DNA of 64,000 bases from Drosophila miranda (taxonomy: Eukaryota; Arthropoda; Insecta; Diptera; Drosophilidae), in NCBI RefSeq assembly GCF_003369915.1, contig NW_022881603.1, forward strand, positions 8,725,249 through 8,789,248. The letters run 5' to 3'. Position 1 is the first letter of the stretch; the number at the start of each line of letters is the position of its first letter. The notes under the pieces are model-generated. The model ran no database searches. It was not told the origin of the DNA and was given only the letters and a program-made list of their open reading frames with translations. Of the stretch, positions 1-10,655 are shown one piece after another. Made by a program: the position numbers and the translations under genes.

Positions 1-2025
1 CTTGGCATTGTGCAAAGTCATCTCTTATGCTCTAAATCCAGAGTCGCGCCCTTGAAAAGTATGACTATCCCCAAGCTTGAGCTGTCCGCTGCCCTCGTAT
101 TAGCCGAACTAGTGTCCACCATAGTTAAGGGATTATCAGCTCCATGCCAAATACATTGCTGGTCGGATTCGTCCATAGCCCTTGCCTGGATTCGAGAATC
201 ACCATTGAATTTTAATATATTTGTTTCTAATCGAGTTCAGCGGATTCAGGAGCTCACCGCTGGAATGACTTGGCATCACGTGCCCACAAAGTTGAATCCT
301 GCCGACATCATATCACGTGGAGCCACGCCCGCTGAACTAATGGATAGCAGCCTTTGGATCTCTGGACCACCATTCTTGCGTCTTGAGAGCTCAGAGTGGC
401 CTGCAGGCTTGCAATTGCCGACCGATGTACCAGAACGTCGTCATGCAGCATTGGTTGTTTCAAACGAAAGGGATGTATCGTACGATTGCAAATTTCAAAA
501 CTCATTCGGATCCATGCAGCGCGTCTTTGCTTACATATATCGATTCTACATTCTCAAGGACAAAGGCATAGCGCGGTCGAAGGGTCAACTTACCGTAATC
601 GACATCAAAAATGGTACGCATTTGCTCATAAGGGCAATACAGCAGCAACAATTTTCGGAAGAGATAAGGGCCCTCGCCAGCAAACAGGCCCTACACCCAA
701 AAAGCACGATGGCCTCACTGAATCCATTTCTGGATAGCTTTGGATTGCTGCGTGTTGGAGGCCGCCTCCAAAATGCCGAATTGGACTACGACGCGAAGCA
801 CCCGATCCTGCTTCCTAAGGGACATCCTGTCACTGTCTCTATTATTATCTTCTTTCACGAAAGGTTTCTCCACGCAGGAGCTCAAGGATTGCTCGGACTG
901 CTTCGGCAAAAATTCTGGCCTATTGGCGGACGCAAATATGTTGCGGGAATCATTCGCAAATGTGTTAGATGCTTTCGTTTGAAGCCAGTGCTGAGGGAAC
1001 ATATCATGGGAAACTTGCCTGCGGATCGCGTAAGGACTAATCCAGCATTCCACACAACGGGCGTTGATTTTTGCGGACCCTTTTATCACAAGTCGGAAGT
1101 CAGAAGCAGGCCTCCTATCAAATGTTACATCGCTGTCTTCGTATGCTTTAGTACCAAAGCAACTCATTTGGAAGTCGTTCGGGATCTATCTACAGAATCC
1201 TTTCTGGCAGCATTAAGGCGTTTTATAAGTCTACGTCCCAAACCTCGAATCATCTGGTCAGACAACGCTACAAATTTTGTAGGAGCAAAAAATGAGCTTT
1301 TGGAGCTTCGGCAAATGTTCCTCAGCGATCCTCATACGTCGGCTGTGTCACATCTCTGCGTTTCTAGTGGAATCGACTGGAAATTCATCCCCCCTCGCTC
1401 ACCTCATTTTGGGGGTTTGTGGGAGGCGGCTGTTAAAGCAGCTAAATATCATTTTCATCGCATCGTCGGGACCTACATTTTTACTCTTGATGAAATTCAG
1501 ACCTTGGCTTGTGAAATCTCTGCTTTGTTAAATTCCCGTCCGCTTTATGCAATTACAGAAAGTCCCGATGATCTAGATGTGCTCACGCCAAACCACTTTC
1601 TCAATGGAGCCCCGAAAGCTGCATTCGACGAGCCAGATGTGGCGCATCTCCGGGTCAACCTACTTAGTCGATGGCAGCGGCTGTGTCAAATGAAGCAGGG
1701 GTTTTGGAGAAAATGGAGTAAGGCGTATCTTTCGATTCTTCAGGAGCGGAGCAAGTGGCGGTCATCGTCTCCAAACATCAAGCTAGGAGCGCTCGTCATG
1801 ATCAAGGAGGAAACGCTGCCACCATTAAGGTGGCCGCTTGGCCGCATTGAGAGCGTCATCCCAGGAAAAGATGGAACCATCAGAGTAGCCGTCATCCGCA
1901 CTCAAAAAGGCCTTTTCAAGAGGGCCGTTGGAAAAATAGCGGTTCTGCCCCTTCAGGATGGATCTGTTGAAAGCCTTTGCCTTCCAACGGGGGGTGAATG
2001 TTCGGAGCAGAACCCAGTCGATTAG
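1..2025 (+). CDS. BEL/Pao retrotransposon pol, C-terminal part (RNase H and integrase)
   Basis: The frame is already open at base 1, so this is the 3' part of a gag-pol whose start lies outside the window. It begins in the RNase H-like region (CWSDSSIALAWI near residue 60). The integrase follows, with an HHCC-type zinc motif (HERFLHAG ... CVRCF) and the acidic triad visible as GVDFCGPF, WSDNATNFVGA and LWEAAVKAAK. The order RT-RNase H-integrase and the close match to the complete copies at 4631-9048 and 10629-15047 place it in BEL/Pao. The frame has no break in this window and does not carry the TAA nonsense codon seen in both tandem copies at the matching site. The stop codon lies 27 bp inside the 3' LTR. 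The product would integrate element cDNA. Confidence 0.93.
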   Translation, partial: LGIVQSHLLCSKSRVAPLKSMTIPKLELSAALVLAELVSTIVKGLSAPCQIHCWSDSSIALAWIRESPLNFNIFVSNRVQRIQELTAGMTWHHVPTKLNPADIISRGATPAELMDSSLWISGPPFLRLESSEWPAGLQLPTDVPERRHAALVVSNERDVSYDCKFQNSFGSMQRVFAYIYRFYILKDKGIARSKGQLTVIDIKNGTHLLIRAIQQQQFSEEIRALASKQALHPKSTMASLNPFLDSFGLLRVGGRLQNAELDYDAKHPILLPKGHPVTVSIIIFFHERFLHAGAQGLLGLLRQKFWPIGGRKYVAGIIRKCVRCFRLKPVLREHIMGNLPADRVRTNPAFHTTGVDFCGPFYHKSEVRSRPPIKCYIAVFVCFSTKATHLEVVRDLSTESFLAALRRFISLRPKPRIIWSDNATNFVGAKNELLELRQMFLSDPHTSAVSHLCVSSGIDWKFIPPRSPHFGGLWEAAVKAAKYHFHRIVGTYIFTLDEIQTLACEISALLNSRPLYAITESPDDLDVLTPNHFLNGAPKAAFDEPDVAHLRVNLLSRWQRLCQMKQGFWRKWSKAYLSILQERSKWRSSSPNIKLGALVMIKEETLPPLRWPLGRIESVIPGKDGTIRVAVIRTQKGLFKRAVGKIAVLPLQDGSVESLCLPTGGECSEQNPVD

Positions 2026-2370
2026 CTGCTTGCCAAATAGCACCTAATTCTTGGACCTCAGCCGCTTATTTTGTTTGTTACTTATGTCTATGTCACTCAT
2101 TTGTTTGTTAAAGCTCTGCGCTTGCTTGCCCTGCTAAACGCTCTCTGCCAGCTCGCTCTTCGCTATCTCCGCTTTGCGTCTGCCTACCGACGTCGGCCGA
2201 GCGAAGCTGCGCTTAGCGATCGGAGCGGCAATGTAAAGGGCAGGCAAGCCACACTTGCAATTTGGATGTCACGCATTAAAGAACATATCGTAATTTTATT
2301 TCTGCGCCGAGTTTTATTTAATTCGAAATAATTAGTCGGCCGATTGGGGATAAAAAACATTATCTCCACA
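1999..2370 (+). repeat. BEL element 3' LTR (372 bp)
   Basis: The LTR begins TGTTCGGAGC and ends TATCTCCACA, the standard TG...CA termini. It has the same length as the three LTRs of the minus-strand array (4286, 10284, 16283) and is almost identical to them. The last codons of pol overlap its first 27 bases. The sequence after 2370 is minus-strand LINE ORF2, so this BEL element inserted into the LINE. The 5' LTR is outside the window, so its target-site duplication cannot be checked. Confidence 0.92.
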
Positions 2371-3171
2371 TAAAATTGGGAAAGTGACCGTGATTTTTAA
2401 GGTCAGGGATTTCACTTTTTCATTGAGCTCCTCCAGATTTGAGAAATCACTTGCACCCAGAATCCGGGCTATTCTGTTGTGAAGGATCTTCTTGCCTTGG
2501 AGTGGGGCATTTAGGCCTTGCACTGATAATACAATTGGGAAGTGGTTGCTGTTCGTAATTTTTGTTTTGAGGACTTGCCAGTTAATAGTTCCATTTCTGT
2601 AGTTCGAAAAAGAAAGGTCAAGAACGGAGAATTGAGATGGGCTCCTGGAGAAGGTTGGCGAACCGTCGTTTAGGCAGATAAATCCGGCCTCCCGGGTGGA
2701 ATTCTCAATGCTGCGACCCTTGCGATCACAGATCGGACTTCCCCAGATAGAAGACCTAGCGTTGAAGTCCCCGCCCACTATTGAGGGTATGTCAAGCGAA
2801 GCCGCGAATTCGAAAAACTTTTTTGTGCCCGATTTAAACTGTGAAACTGTTGTTGATGGCGGTGCATATATGCTAAAAATATTGAAATTGCTCTTGAGGT
2901 TTAATGTTTTTATTCCTAAAATTTCCAAGTCGTTCTCTATTTTTAAAATGCTGAATTGAATGTTTTTCCTGACGTAGATGCCAACCCCGCCGTAGCCGTC
3001 CTCTCTGGGCCTGCAGAAAAAGTTATAGTCTAAAATGCTGCAGTCCGCGTTGTTCAACACCCAAATCTCTGAGAGGACGGCAATATCTATTGCGTTCTTG
3101 TCTAGGAACATTGAGAGGAGCTGTTTGTTGTTGTGTGTCAGACTTTGAATATTTAGCTGAAGAATCTTCAT
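2371..3171 (-). pseudogene. LINE (I-clade-like) ORF2 fragment: apurinic endonuclease domain
   Basis: The minus strand encodes an AP-endonuclease-like domain starting MKILQLNIQSLTHN at 3171. It shows landmarks of non-LTR retrotransposon endonucleases: LNIQS, a conserved E in AVLSEIW, YAPP, GGDFNARSSIWGS, and SNHFPI near the end. The coding sequence runs into the BEL LTR at 2370, so the reverse transcriptase is missing from this side and may lie beyond the BEL element outside the window. ORF2 starts at an ATG that overlaps the TGA stop of ORF1 (ATGA, 3168-3171). In an active element this enzyme nicks the target for target-primed reverse transcription. Assignment to the I clade is by general resemblance of ORF1 and ORF2. 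Confidence 0.85.
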
Positions 3172-4285
3172 TGTTGGATGTTTTGAGAACCAACTGCCAT
3201 CCCTTGGGCAATCTGACGCCTATCTAGTTCTGCGTTGGAAGCATTGACAAATTCTCTAATTTCCTTAATAAATTTATTCGCTAAAGAATCCCCTTTAATG
3301 ATGTTGTTTGGATCAATCAGGAACGCTGTGAGTTTGGCTCCTAGTGCGTTTAGCTTATCCTGGGCCAGAGAAGATGCCACGGATGAAGATCTCACAAATT
3401 TCTCGCTCATTTGGACGTAGTCTGAGTTTATTGAGTTCTTCCACTCTGCCATGTTGGCTGCTGCCTTGGCCGCCTCTGCGTTCCGGGCGGCAACCCTATT
3501 GGATTTGGTCACTTCCGCGAAAGAGGTGACAGAATGAATTTCCCTGGCGGACTCTAAGCTGTTATTTAAGAATTCAGGGGAGCGGTTAGATTGCCAACTG
3601 GGTCTAGGAAATTCCCCTTGATCCCTTAGGTTGGGGGAAGTTCTATCAAAAAGGATCGGATATCTAGCCTTGACCTCAGCTCTAGTTAGGTTTTCCAGTG
3701 TCATGCACTTTTGAATGGCGTACGCTTTTTTCCTGGCGTCACACTGCGGGTGGGTGGCAGCATGTTCCCCTTGCAGTTAGCACAGACCAGCCCTGAGCAG
3801 ATAATATCTTTGCTGTGATCTTGTCCGCATTTGAAACATTTCGCTCCACTCTTGCAATGTTGCGCCAGATGGCCAAACCTAAAACACCTAAAACATTGAA
3901 TAAGCTGAACAAAAGGTTTCACTTCTACTTTAGAATATAGAAAATTGATTTTGGTTGGTAACTGCTCTCCTCTGAACCAGAGTTTCACCCTGCCAGTAGG
4001 TACACGTTCCCCCAATGCTCTATCCCTTCGCGTAATCCGAACTATCTCCTCAATTGGGATATCCGAGGTTACAAGCTCCGCTAGCTGTTCCTCCGAGTAG
4101 TGCCCGGGGATGCCAAAAATTAACCCTGCTTTTTGGACGAAGTGCCTAAAGATTCGGGTTGAGTACCCTTGAGCAGCGAAAACACTGTTTTCCACTAGCT
4201 CGTTTGCACACTCCGCCGACCCGCACACAATCTTGCACCTGCCATAGCCCATTCTAGCAACCTCCTCGATATCGCTAATGCCCTG
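3168..4285 (-). pseudogene. LINE ORF1 (gag-like), C-terminal part with CCHC knuckles, frameshifted
   Basis: This is the nucleic-acid-binding gag-like protein of the same LINE. The minus strand shows three zinc knuckles in tandem, CFRCFRFGHLAQHC, CFKCGQDHSKDIIC and CANCKG. In the third knuckle, near 3770, the frame shifts. A G run has four bases where five would keep THPQCDARKK and the downstream MTLENLTRAEV in one frame. The coding sequence then continues to the TGA at 3168. At 4281-4285 the frame is cut by the BEL array. Removing the array and one copy of the CCCTG duplication joins it in frame to the N-terminal part at 16655-17103. Confidence 0.82.
4281..4285. repeat. Target-site duplication CCCTG, left copy
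   Basis: The five bases CCCTG lie directly before the first LTR base of the tandem BEL array and recur directly after its last LTR (16655-16659). A 5-bp duplication fits BEL/Pao integrase. It shows that one insertion into the LINE ORF1 underlies the whole 12.4-kb array. Confidence 0.9.
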
Positions 4286-4657
4286 TGTGGAGATAATGTT
4301 TTTTATCCCCAATCGGCCGACTAATTATTTCGAATTAAATAAAACTCGGCGCAGAAATAAAATTACGATATGTTCTTTAATGCGTGACATCCAAATTGCA
4401 AGTGTGGCTTGCCTGCCCTCTACATTGCCGCTCCGATCGCTAAGCGCAGCTTCGCTCGGCCGACGTCGGTAGGCAGACGCAAAGCGGAGATAGCGAAGAG
4501 CGAGCTGGCAGAGAGCGTTTAGCAGGGCAAGCAAGCGCAGAGCTTTAACAAATAAATGAGTGACATAGACATAAGTAACAAACAAAATAAGCGGCTGAGG
4601 GCCAAGAATTAGGTGCTATTTGGCAAGCAGCTAATCGGCTGGGTTCTGCTCCGAACA
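4286..4657 (-). repeat. BEL array LTR 1 (3' LTR in element orientation)
   Basis: This 372-bp LTR reads, on the minus strand, TGTTCGGAGC ... TATCTCCACA. It overlaps the pol stop at 4631. It differs from its sisters by scattered substitutions, for example CTCTACATT where the others have CTTTACATT. Confidence 0.93.
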
Positions 4658-7600
4658 TTCACCCCCCGTTGGAAGGCAAAGGCTTTCAACAGATCCATCC
4701 TGAAGGGGCAGAACCGCTATTTTTCCAACGGCCCTCTTGAAAAGGCCTTTTTGAGTGCGGATGCCGGCTACTCTGATGGTTCCATCTTTTCCTGGGATGA
4801 CGCTCTCAATGCAGCCAAGCGGCCACCTTAATGGTGGCAGCGTTTCCTCCTTGATCATGACGAGCGCTCCTAGCTTGATGTTTGGAGACGATGACCGCCA
4901 CTTGCTCCGCTCCTGAAGAATCGAAAGATACGCCGTGCTCCATTTTCTCCAAAACGCCTGCTTCATTTGACACAGCCGCTGCCATCGACTAAGTAGGTTG
5001 ACCCGGAGATGCGCCACATCTGGCTCGTCGAATGCAGCTTTCGGGGCTCCATTGAGAAAGTGGTTTGGCGTGAGCACATCTAGATCATCGGGACTTTCTG
5101 TAATTGCATAAAGCGGACGGGAATTTAACAAAGCAGAGATTTCACAAGCCATGGTCTGAATTTCATCAAGAGTAAAAATGTAGGTCCCGACGATGCGATG
5201 AAAATGATATTTAGCTGCTTTAACAGCCGCCTCCCACAAACCCCCAAAATGAGGTGAGCGAGGGGGGATGAATTTCCAGTCGATTCCACTAGAAACGCAG
5301 AGATGTGACACAGCCGACGTATGAGGATCGCTGAGGAACATTTGCCGAAGCTCCAAAAGCTCATTTTTTGCTCCTACAAAATTTGTAGCGTTGTCTGACC
5401 AGATGATTCGAGGTTTGGGACGTAGACTTATAAAACGCCTTAATGCTGCCAGAAAGGATTCTGTAGATAGATCCCGAACGACTTCCAAATGAGTTGCTTT
5501 GGTGCTAAAGCATACGAAGACAGCGATGTAACATTTGATAGGAGGCCTGCTTCTGACTTCCGACTTGTGATAAAAGGGTCCGCAAAAATCCACGCCCGTT
5601 GTGTGGAATGCTGGATTAGTCCTTACGCGATCCGCAGGCAAGTTTCCCATGATATGTTCCCTCAGCACTGGCTTCAAACGAAAGCATCTAACACATTTGC
5701 GAATGATTCCCGCAACATATTTGCGTCCACCAATAGGCCAGAATTTTTGCCGAAGCAGTCCGAGCAATCCTTGAGCTCCTGCGTGGAGAAACCTTTCGTG
5801 AAAGAAGATAATAATAGAGACAGTGACAGGATGTCCCTTAGGAAGCAGGATCGGGTGCTTCGCGTCGTAGTCCAATTCGTCATTTTGGAGGCGGCCTCCA
5901 ACACGCAGCAATCCAAAGCTATCCAGAAATGGATTCAGTGAGGCCATCGTGCTTTTTGGGGGTAGGGCCTGTTTGCTGGAGAGGTCCATTATCTCTTCCG
6001 AAAATTGTTGCTGCTGTATTGCCCTTATGAGCAAATGCGTACCATTTTTGATGTCGATTACGGTAAGTTGCCCCTTCGACCGCGCTATGCCTTTGTCCTT
6101 GAGAATGTAGAATCGATATATGTAAGCAAAGACGCGCTGCATGGATCCGAATGAGTTTTGAAATTTGCAATCGTACGATACATCCCTTTCGTTTGAAACA
6201 ACCAATGCTGCATGACGACGTTCTGGTACATCGGTCGGCAATTGCAAGCCTGCAGGCCACTCTGAGCTCTCAAGACGCAAGAATGGTGGTCCAGAGATCC
6301 AAAGGCTGCTATCCACTAGTTCAGCGGGCGTGGCTCCACGTGATATGATGTCGGCAGGATTCAACTTTGTGGGCACGTGATGCCAAGTCATTCCAGCGGT
6401 GAGCTCCTGAATCCGCTGAACTCGATTAGAAACAAATATATTAAAATTCAATGGTTATTCTCGAATCCAGGCAAGGGCTATGGACGAATCCGACCAGCAA
6501 TGTATTTGGCATGGAGCTGATAATCCCTTAACTATGGTGGACACTAGTTCGGCTAATACGAGGGCAGCGGACAGCTCAAGCTTGGGGATAGTCATACTTT
6601 TCAAGGGCGCGACTCTGGATTTAGAGCATAAGAGATGACTTTGCACAATGCCAATAGCTTCCGAACGCATGTATACACAGGCGCCATATGCTGCTTGGCT
6701 CGCATCACAAAACGCGTGCATTTCTAATCTGGCTTGCTGCCGAAGCACGTAACGTGGAAACTTAAAGTTTTTAACCATCGACAACTGCGAAGTCAGCTCA
6801 ATCCAAGTCGTATGTAGATCCTGGGGCAGGCTTTCGTCCCAATTGAACTTTAGGCTTTCGTTCCATAGCGACTGCATAAATATTTTAGCTTTTGTGATGA
6901 TGGGAGAGATGAGCCCTAGAGGATCGTAGAACCTAGCTAGTGTAGACAGGACCGAACGCTTCGATATTGGGCCTGCAGCGGTTCCGACGTGAGCGAAGCT
7001 AAACAGAAGATTGTCCGTGGTGGGATCCCAAACTAGACCAAGCGCCTTGGTTACTTCAGTCCCGTCATGAAAGGTAAGGAACTTTTCGCGATCCGCCTCC
7101 GATACGCCTTCCAAAGCAGCGGGTTCATTGGAACACCATTTACGTATGGGAAAACATCCTTTCGAAAGTAGCTCCTTTACCTGCTGACGAATCTTGATGA
7201 CAGAATCAATGCTGTCCCCTCCAGATATGAGATCATCGACATAGAAATCTCTTCGAACAACATCAGCGCCAAGCGGAAAACGCAACTCTTCATCATTTGC
7301 CAATTGATGCATAGCACGAATTGCTAAGAAAGCGGCAGGTTTGGTTCCGTAAGTAACAGTCTCCAACTTGAACACCTGAATCTCCTCCTTCGGGTCATTG
7401 CGCCATAGGATGCACTGCACGTGCGTATCGGGATGGGAAACGCGTACACAGCGGTACATTTTGCAGATATCGCCACACAAGGCGACTTTAAAAAAGCGGA
7501 AACGAAGCAGAGTTATCAGAATTTTAGGTTGGATGGTGGGTCCAGCCATTAGCGCATCATTCAGTGATACTCCAGACGCTGTTTTGGCAGATCCATCGAA

Positions 7601-9048
7601 CACTACGCGTAATTTGGTGGTTGTACTATCCTGCTTGTGGACGCAATGGTGAGGCAAGAAGTACTGCGGGAGGTCTGACTGCCGCGAAGCTGGCGACATG
7701 TGTCCTAACTCACGATACTCCTGGAGAAACTCCATATATTTTGCCTTAAGCTGTGCATTTTTGCTAGCTTCCTCTCCAAATTGAGAAATCTACGTAGCGC
7801 CTGCTGATACGATTCTCCTAATTCCTCTAGACTGAATTTGGTTGGCAAACGCACGGAGTAAGCTCCGGACTCTAGGCGAATGCAGTTTGTGACGAAATGC
7901 TGTTCGCAATGAATATCTTCCTCCGAAATTGATGAGGGCGAATAATCTCCATCGACTTCCCAAAACCGCCTTACAATATCGCACAAATTAGTCTCGCAAG
8001 CGGAGATGACAGGGGGATCTTCAACGGCTGCTAGCGCCGCACGGGCTTTCTCAGAGTTTTTAATACTTCCTGACACTATCCAGCCAAGTTTCGTCTTCTG
8101 CAATGTTGGCAATTGGTCTGACAGTCGAATCTGTCCAACGCACATTAATTCGAAAAACAAACCAGCACCTATCAACAGATCGACACGCTGGGGCTTGGCG
8201 AAATTAGGATCAGCCAGTTTTAGATTATTTGGCATTGGCCAATCCTTTGCGTCTAGGCCGAAGTTAGGCTGCATTCCTGTGATTGAGGCAGTCATAATTG
8301 CAGAGAGGAAACCGCGATAGCTTTCGTCTTGAGATTGCAGGACGATGTCCACAGCCTAGCTGGATGGTAGAATTGACTCTCCAATACCGGCGATTTTAAC
8401 GTGAGACGGGTGAGGATCTAACTGCAGCTGATTGGCGAGTCTCGATGTTATAAAGTTAACCTGAGAAGCGGAATCTAAAATGGCACGACATGGAATAAGC
8501 GATCCAAAACGGCCCCTGACATATACGATTGCAGTAGCTAGCAGCACGTTTTGGCTAGACAGAGATTTTTGACTCGAGGGGGGAGGGCTAATATATTTGC
8601 TTGCTACTAGGGCACTTGCAGGATCATGCTGGGTCGATTCCGTGATCGGCGACGGCAACTCAGCGTCAGCGCCCGACTGCATGTGGAGCAGTGTGTGATG
8701 CTTGGCTTGGCAATTTCTACATGCCCCTGACTTGCAGCGTTGCAATGAATGGCCTTTGTTGAGGCAGTTTAGACATAAATGGCGCTTCTTCACCTCCTTG
8801 TATCGAGAAAAAACAGGGAGATCTATAAATGCCTGGCATCGGGATATGTAGTGATCGGAGGATTTGCAATACTTGCATGTTGAGCTATTATGATCGTTAA
8901 TGGAGGTGATTAGGCTGCTAGGTTTACTTTCTCCCACCTGCTGGCTAGGAATTGTTACCATAGCCGATCCCAAATTTTCCAGCATCCGACATCTTGCTTC
9001 CAAGAATGAGGCCATGCTTGACCACCGAGGCAATCCTGACGTCGGCAA
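4631..9048 (-). pseudogene. BEL/Pao pol, array copy 1 (multiple breaks)
   Basis: In minus-strand order the region encodes zinc knuckles (CKYCKSSDHYISRC; CLNCLNKGHSLQRC; CRNCQAKHH), an aspartic protease (RAILDSASQVNF), reverse transcriptase (KLRVVFDGSAK, LCGDICKMY, catalytic FYVDDLISG), RNase H (CWSDSSIALAW) and integrase (HHCC; D, D, E). Four lesions interrupt it. A TAG at 8353-8355 replaces a lysine codon present in copy 2. A 1-base deletion near 7758 shortens a T run relative to copy 2 and shifts the frame. A TAA lies at 6452-6454. The TAG separating it from gag lies near 9060. The first two are private to this copy and the last two are shared, so this copy cannot make a full polyprotein. 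Confidence 0.9.
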
Positions 9049-9063
9049 GTTCTCTTCCCATTT

Positions 9064-9909
9064 CTACTTGGTCTTGTGGTCCAATTTCGTGCCTATGATG
9101 AAGATCAGCAACCCATCGGAAATCTCCTGCGGGGTCGCCAAGGTCTGAAGTGCACGCAAGTGCGAATTGATTTTATCGCTGAGCGCGCGCAAGCCGATAG
9201 CAGAGCCCTTCTCCACCCCTTGCAGCCCGAAAATAGCCTTGACGTGTGCCTGAAAATGTAACAGTTTATTATCGAATCGCAACATTAGTAAATTCAACGC
9301 CTTGTCGTAATTCTCCTCAGAAAGTTCCAAGGAACGAATCGTATCCAGCGCAGCACCATCTAGACATCCACGAAGATATTGGAATTTTTCGATGATTGGT
9401 ATACGATGGTCTTTGTGCACCATTGTCGAAAACATCGCGTGGAATTCTGGCCAATCCATGTAGCTCCCACCGAACCGCGGAAGCTGCAACTCGGGCATTC
9501 GAGAACGGCCTATACTATTATAGGCGAACAACGACGAATTCCCCTCGAGAGCATGCCGAGCCGTTGAATTGGCAACATTTACCGTGCGAGCAGCCATCAA
9601 CTCCCGCGACAGCCTGGACCTAACCTTGACATAAACATTCGAAAAGTCCAGCCGGGCATCATGGGCTAACTGCAGGAAATCCAGCCTTTCAAGGCTCGTT
9701 TGAGCGGCATCGAAATCCGCATTCATTCGCTCGATCTGCTCTAAGCGAGCTTGAAGTTCTGCCTCATCTAACTCGGCAAGCTCTTCGTTGGTGAGAAAGC
9801 GATCCATGGCCTTTAGTTGGCGCGCGATGGACTCGGCCTTGTGCTTGTAGAAATCTACATCACTCGGCATTGCTGCTTTCGCGACATTGGTAGGCTCAGG
9901 TGCTGCCAT
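9064..9909 (-). CDS. BEL/Pao gag (DUF1759-type), array copy 1
   Basis: The 281-residue frame starts MAAPEPTNVAKAAMPSD. Its centre carries the BEL gag core (LQLPRFGGSYMDWPEF, then FQYLRGCLDG and LRALQTLATP), typical of the DUF1759 family. A coiled-coil-prone stretch lies at residues 15-60. It ends DHKTK followed by TAG, and the same frame continues as KWEENLPTSG into the zinc knuckles of pol. In intact BEL elements gag and pol usually form one frame, so the TAG is either a nonsense mutation or, less likely, a read-through stop. It differs from copy 2 by very few residues (K for N at residue 11). Confidence 0.88.
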   Translation of the reverse strand: MAAPEPTNVAKAAMPSDVDFYKHKAESIARQLKAMDRFLTNEELAELDEAELQARLEQIERMNADFDAAQTSLERLDFLQLAHDARLDFSNVYVKVRSRLSRELMAARTVNVANSTARHALEGNSSLFAYNSIGRSRMPELQLPRFGGSYMDWPEFHAMFSTMVHKDHRIPIIEKFQYLRGCLDGAALDTIRSLELSEENYDKALNLLMLRFDNKLLHFQAHVKAIFGLQGVEKGSAIGLRALSDKINSHLRALQTLATPQEISDGLLIFIIGTKLDHKTK

Positions 9910-10283
9910 GTTGAGGTTTTAAAAGAGTCACTCAGCACGACCGAAAAAGACACCCTGTATACGTATAAACGTGGGAACCGAAAGCAAAGGGATTACAGCT
10001 AATGCGTTTAGCTGTGCGGCTGTGCGAACTGTCCGATTCCGCTTTGTACTCCGCTTGTGTGTATTAGTGAGTTCGCTGCACTGCCTACCGCACTGCACTG
10101 ACCGAATTGTCGCGACAGAGAAATTAATAGCCAGCAATGCGGGTATGTAGGTGTATGTAAGTGTGTTTTAGCACCGAATTGAGCTTAACAGCCGAAAATT
10201 TGCTAGGGCTAACGAATGTCGATCGCGAATGATTATTAATTGACACTGCAACTCAGAGATCACGTCGGGGTCACCAAGTTTTA
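9910..10283 (-). other. BEL leader (5' untranslated region) of array copy 1 with primer-binding site
   Basis: About 370 bp lie between the LTR at 10284 and the gag start. Eight bases inside the LTR, at 10259-10276, the minus strand reads TGGTGACCCCGACGTGAT. It begins TGG and so could pair with the CCA end of a tRNA, as expected of a retroelement primer site. I cannot name the tRNA with confidence. No long frame is present. The same leader occurs at 15909-16282. Confidence 0.7.
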
Positions 10284-10655
10284 TGTGGAGATAATGTTTT
10301 TTATCCCCAATCGGCCGACTAATTATTTCGAATTAAATAAAACTCGGCGCAGAAATAAAATTACGATATGTTCTTTAATGCGTGACATCCAAATTGCAAG
10401 TGTGGCTTGCCTGCCCTTTACATTGCCGCTCCGATCGCTAAGCGCAGCTTCGCTCGGCCGACGTCGGTAGGCAGACGCAAAGCGGAGATAGCGAAGAGCG
10501 AGCTGGCAGAGAGCGTTTAGCAGGGCAAGCAAGCGCAGAGCTTTAACAAATAAATGAGTGACATAGACATAAGCAACAAACAAAATAAGCGGCTGAGGGC
10601 CAAGAATTAGGTGCTATTTGGCAAGCAGCTAATCGGCTGGGTTCTGCTCCGAACC
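10284..10655 (-). repeat. BEL array LTR 2 (shared middle LTR)
   Basis: This 372-bp LTR serves both bodies, as the 5' LTR of copy 1 and the 3' LTR of copy 2. Its outermost base at 10655 is C where the sister LTRs have A, so in element orientation its start reads GGTTCGG and not TGTTCGG. A changed terminal dinucleotide would impair integrase recognition of this end. Confidence 0.92.
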
